From Planctomycetaceae bacterium UBA4732 (GTDB taxonomy: Bacteria; Planctomycetota; Planctomycetia; Gemmatales; Gemmataceae): DNA of 15,777 bases. This document shows, piece after piece, positions 14,158 to 15,777 of the stretch. The stretch is from NCBI GenBank assembly GCA_002404095.1, contig DHJA01000264.1:32855-48631 (forward strand), in the 5' to 3' direction. The position numbers and the translations under genes are program-made. Under the pieces are notes generated by a model. It ran no database searches. It was given only the letters and a program-made list of their open reading frames with translations, and was not told the DNA's origin. Numbering within the stretch: position 1 is the stretch's first letter; each line of letters begins with the position of its first letter.

Positions 14158-15732
14158 ATGGTTCGAGCAATGGGCGCCCTGTTGGCCGGGCTGCTGCTAG
14201 CGCAGGCCGGCGCCGTCCGTGCCGCCGATGAAACGCCGGCCGGCTCCTGGAAGTGTACGCTGCCTTTTCAGGGTGCGTCGTGGCTGCTCAAGCTGGAGTC
14301 CAAAGACGGCAAGTGGACCGGCACGGCCCTCCCCGGTGAGAAAACGCCCGATGGCAAAGTACAAGACGTGACCATCGCTGACGGCGTCCTCAAGTTTTCG
14401 CTCAAACTCGAACAACAGGGCGTAGCCCTTCCCTTCGAGGGCGCCGTGACCAAGTCGGGCGATAAGATCCTCGGTTCCGTCGTCCTGGGCGGTAAGGTCT
14501 TCCCTGCTCAACTGGAAAAAACGACGCTGACCAGCTTCGACCCCTACGACGTAATCAAGGACGAGCTGGCCAAGCAGACCGGCGACGCTGATGGTGTGCG
14601 GCTGGTTTTGGAACTGCTCAGTCAGGCCAGGGAGAAGAAGGCCAAGCCGGACGAAGTCCGCAGCTGGGCCGACAAGGCCGTCAAGTGGGCGGAGCCGTAC
14701 GGCCCGCGCTGGCAGCGCGAAGTCACCATAAACTTGGCTGAGATTCTCGGCGAACAGGACGGTTACGGCGCCGTCGCTTTGCAGTACGCCCAGAAGGCGG
14801 AGCATTCCTTGGATGCGAAGAAGGATTCGCCCGGCGCGCAGCGTCGCGTTCTTAAAGCGCTGGCCTCCGCCTTGAATAAGTCGGACAAGAAAGACGAGGC
14901 CAAAGAGGTCGAGCTTCGCTTGGAGAAGATCCCCGTAGTGACGGCTCCGCTGTTCCCCGGCCGCAAGGGTAAGAGCGATCGCGTCGTGTTGGTGGAGCTG
15001 TTCACGGGCGCCCAATGTCCGCCGTGCGTCACCGCCGACGTGGCGTTCGACGCTTTGGATAAATCTTACAAGCCGAGCGATGTGGTGTTTTTGGAATATC
15101 ATCTGGACATCCCCGGGCCCGACCCACTGTCCAATAAAGACACCGAGGATCGCCGAAAGTACTATGGCCCGAACATCAAAGGTACGCCGACGATGTTCGT
15201 CAATGGCAAGGTCGGGCCGTCGCCGGGAGGCCGCGGCGAGGACGACGCCCAGGAGAAATATGACGAGTATAGCACCCTGATTCAGCCGTTGTTGGAGAAG
15301 CCCGCCAAGGCCCAGATCAAAGCGACGACGAAGGTGGCCGACGGCAAAACGCACGTCAAGGTGGACGTCTCGGACCTGGCGGAAACCGGCGAGGACGTGC
15401 GCCTGCGGTTGGCGCTAGTGGAGGATCAGGTGGCGTATAAGGGCGGCAATCGAGTGGCTCTGCACCATCAGGTCGTGCGCGGCTTCGTGGGCGACGGCGC
15501 CGCCGGCACCCCGCTGAAAGAGAAGACCGGCCGGCAGGTCACGGCCATCGACTTGGAGGCGGTGCGCAAGGGACTGAAGGAATACATGAAATCGTCGGTG
15601 GATGCGACGGGGCCGTACTTCGGCAAGGAACCGCCGGTGGACCTGAAGAATCTACGGCTAGTGGCGTTCGTGCAGAACGACGACACCGGCGAGATTCTAC
15701 AGGCGGTGCAAGTGGACCTGCCGACGGAGTGA
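14158..15732 (+). CDS. Secreted protein with thioredoxin-like CPPC domain
   Basis: 524-residue exported protein. A signal peptide (MVRAMGALLAGLLLAQAGAV) is cut near the AVRA-AD bond. Residues ~28-130 look like a beta-rich domain (GSWKCTLPFQGASWLLKLES). Residues ~135-260 are helical, possibly tetratricopeptide-like. Residues ~270-390 form a thioredoxin-like domain with C287-P-P-C290 in VELFTGAQCPPCVTADVAFD and a cis-Pro loop GTPTMFVNG. Residues ~400-524 are a beta-rich tail. CPPC differs from the CGPC of thioredoxin but fits redox-active folds. ATG 14158 has AAAAGGA (14144-14150) seven bases upstream; the open frame from 14071 is upstream of this. It diverges from the cyclase. The role, such as a thiol oxidoreductase outside the cytoplasm, is inferred. 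Confidence 0.85.
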   Translation: MVRAMGALLAGLLLAQAGAVRAADETPAGSWKCTLPFQGASWLLKLESKDGKWTGTALPGEKTPDGKVQDVTIADGVLKFSLKLEQQGVALPFEGAVTKSGDKILGSVVLGGKVFPAQLEKTTLTSFDPYDVIKDELAKQTGDADGVRLVLELLSQAREKKAKPDEVRSWADKAVKWAEPYGPRWQREVTINLAEILGEQDGYGAVALQYAQKAEHSLDAKKDSPGAQRRVLKALASALNKSDKKDEAKEVELRLEKIPVVTAPLFPGRKGKSDRVVLVELFTGAQCPPCVTADVAFDALDKSYKPSDVVFLEYHLDIPGPDPLSNKDTEDRRKYYGPNIKGTPTMFVNGKVGPSPGGRGEDDAQEKYDEYSTLIQPLLEKPAKAQIKATTKVADGKTHVKVDVSDLAETGEDVRLRLALVEDQVAYKGGNRVALHHQVVRGFVGDGAAGTPLKEKTGRQVTAIDLEAVRKGLKEYMKSSVDATGPYFGKEPPVDLKNLRLVAFVQNDDTGEILQAVQVDLPTE

Positions 15733-15777
15733 AAACTGTTTAGAGGCTGTAACAAAATGGCGAACGGCCGGCGTAAG

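Noticed and set aside
14197..15354. 385-codon minus-strand open frame under the thioredoxin-like gene
   Set aside because: The plus strand has signal peptide, ribosome binding site and CPPC motif; the minus reading is Leu/Arg/Gly-rich shadow sequence.
15733..15777. Possible insertion-sequence end after the last gene (GAGGCTGTAACAAAATGGC)
   Set aside because: It vaguely resembles some IS termini, but the window ends before a second end or a transposase could be seen.

Overview
The window reads as a GC-rich chromosomal segment of a planctomycete, most likely Gemmata-like (order Gemmatales). This is an inference from gene content: an ECF sigma factor next to a membrane Ser/Thr kinase with an N-terminal zinc-finger-like motif, secreted beta-propeller and thioredoxin proteins, a DUF1572-type DinB protein and many toxin-antitoxin genes. 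No rRNA or tRNA gene was seen, so the placement rests on protein style alone.

Left part (1-4412). The 3' part of leuC and all of leuD (isopropylmalate isomerase) run off the left edge and are followed by a Gfo/Idh/MocA oxidoreductase. A small coiled-coil-like gene faces it. Between that gene and a sugar-phosphate-isomerase-like TIM-barrel gene lies a 186-bp non-coding element with 14-bp terminal inverted repeats and a perfect 9-bp flanking duplication, a good MITE candidate. A bidirectional hairpin terminator separates the isomerase from a 35-residue lysine-rich gene on the other strand.

Middle part (4413-8658). A DinB/DUF1572 protein and a secreted two-propeller protein ending in a PQQ-type glucose/sorbosone dehydrogenase domain run rightwards. 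A spacer with a terminator and two tandem 14-bp-stem hairpins separates them from a leftward four-gene cluster transcribed hicB-hicA-hicB-hicB, in which one HicA toxin sits among three short HicB-like proteins.

Right part (8659-15777). A leftward block encodes, in transcription order, a class III nucleotide cyclase whose N-terminus resembles a PD-(D/E)XK nuclease fold, an ECF sigma factor (TGATG stop/start overlap), a VapB/VapC-type toxin-antitoxin pair with its own promoter, and a transmembrane Ser/Thr kinase with twelve 21-residue leucine-rich repeats. Cyclase, sigma factor and kinase look like one signalling module, with the toxin-antitoxin pair lodged between sigma factor and kinase. Divergent from it is a secreted three-part protein with a CPPC thioredoxin-like domain.

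The least ordinary items are the nuclease-like/cyclase fusion, its coupling to the sigma factor, the MITE candidate, the one-toxin/three-antitoxin Hic cluster, and the recently duplicated repeat block of the kinase.
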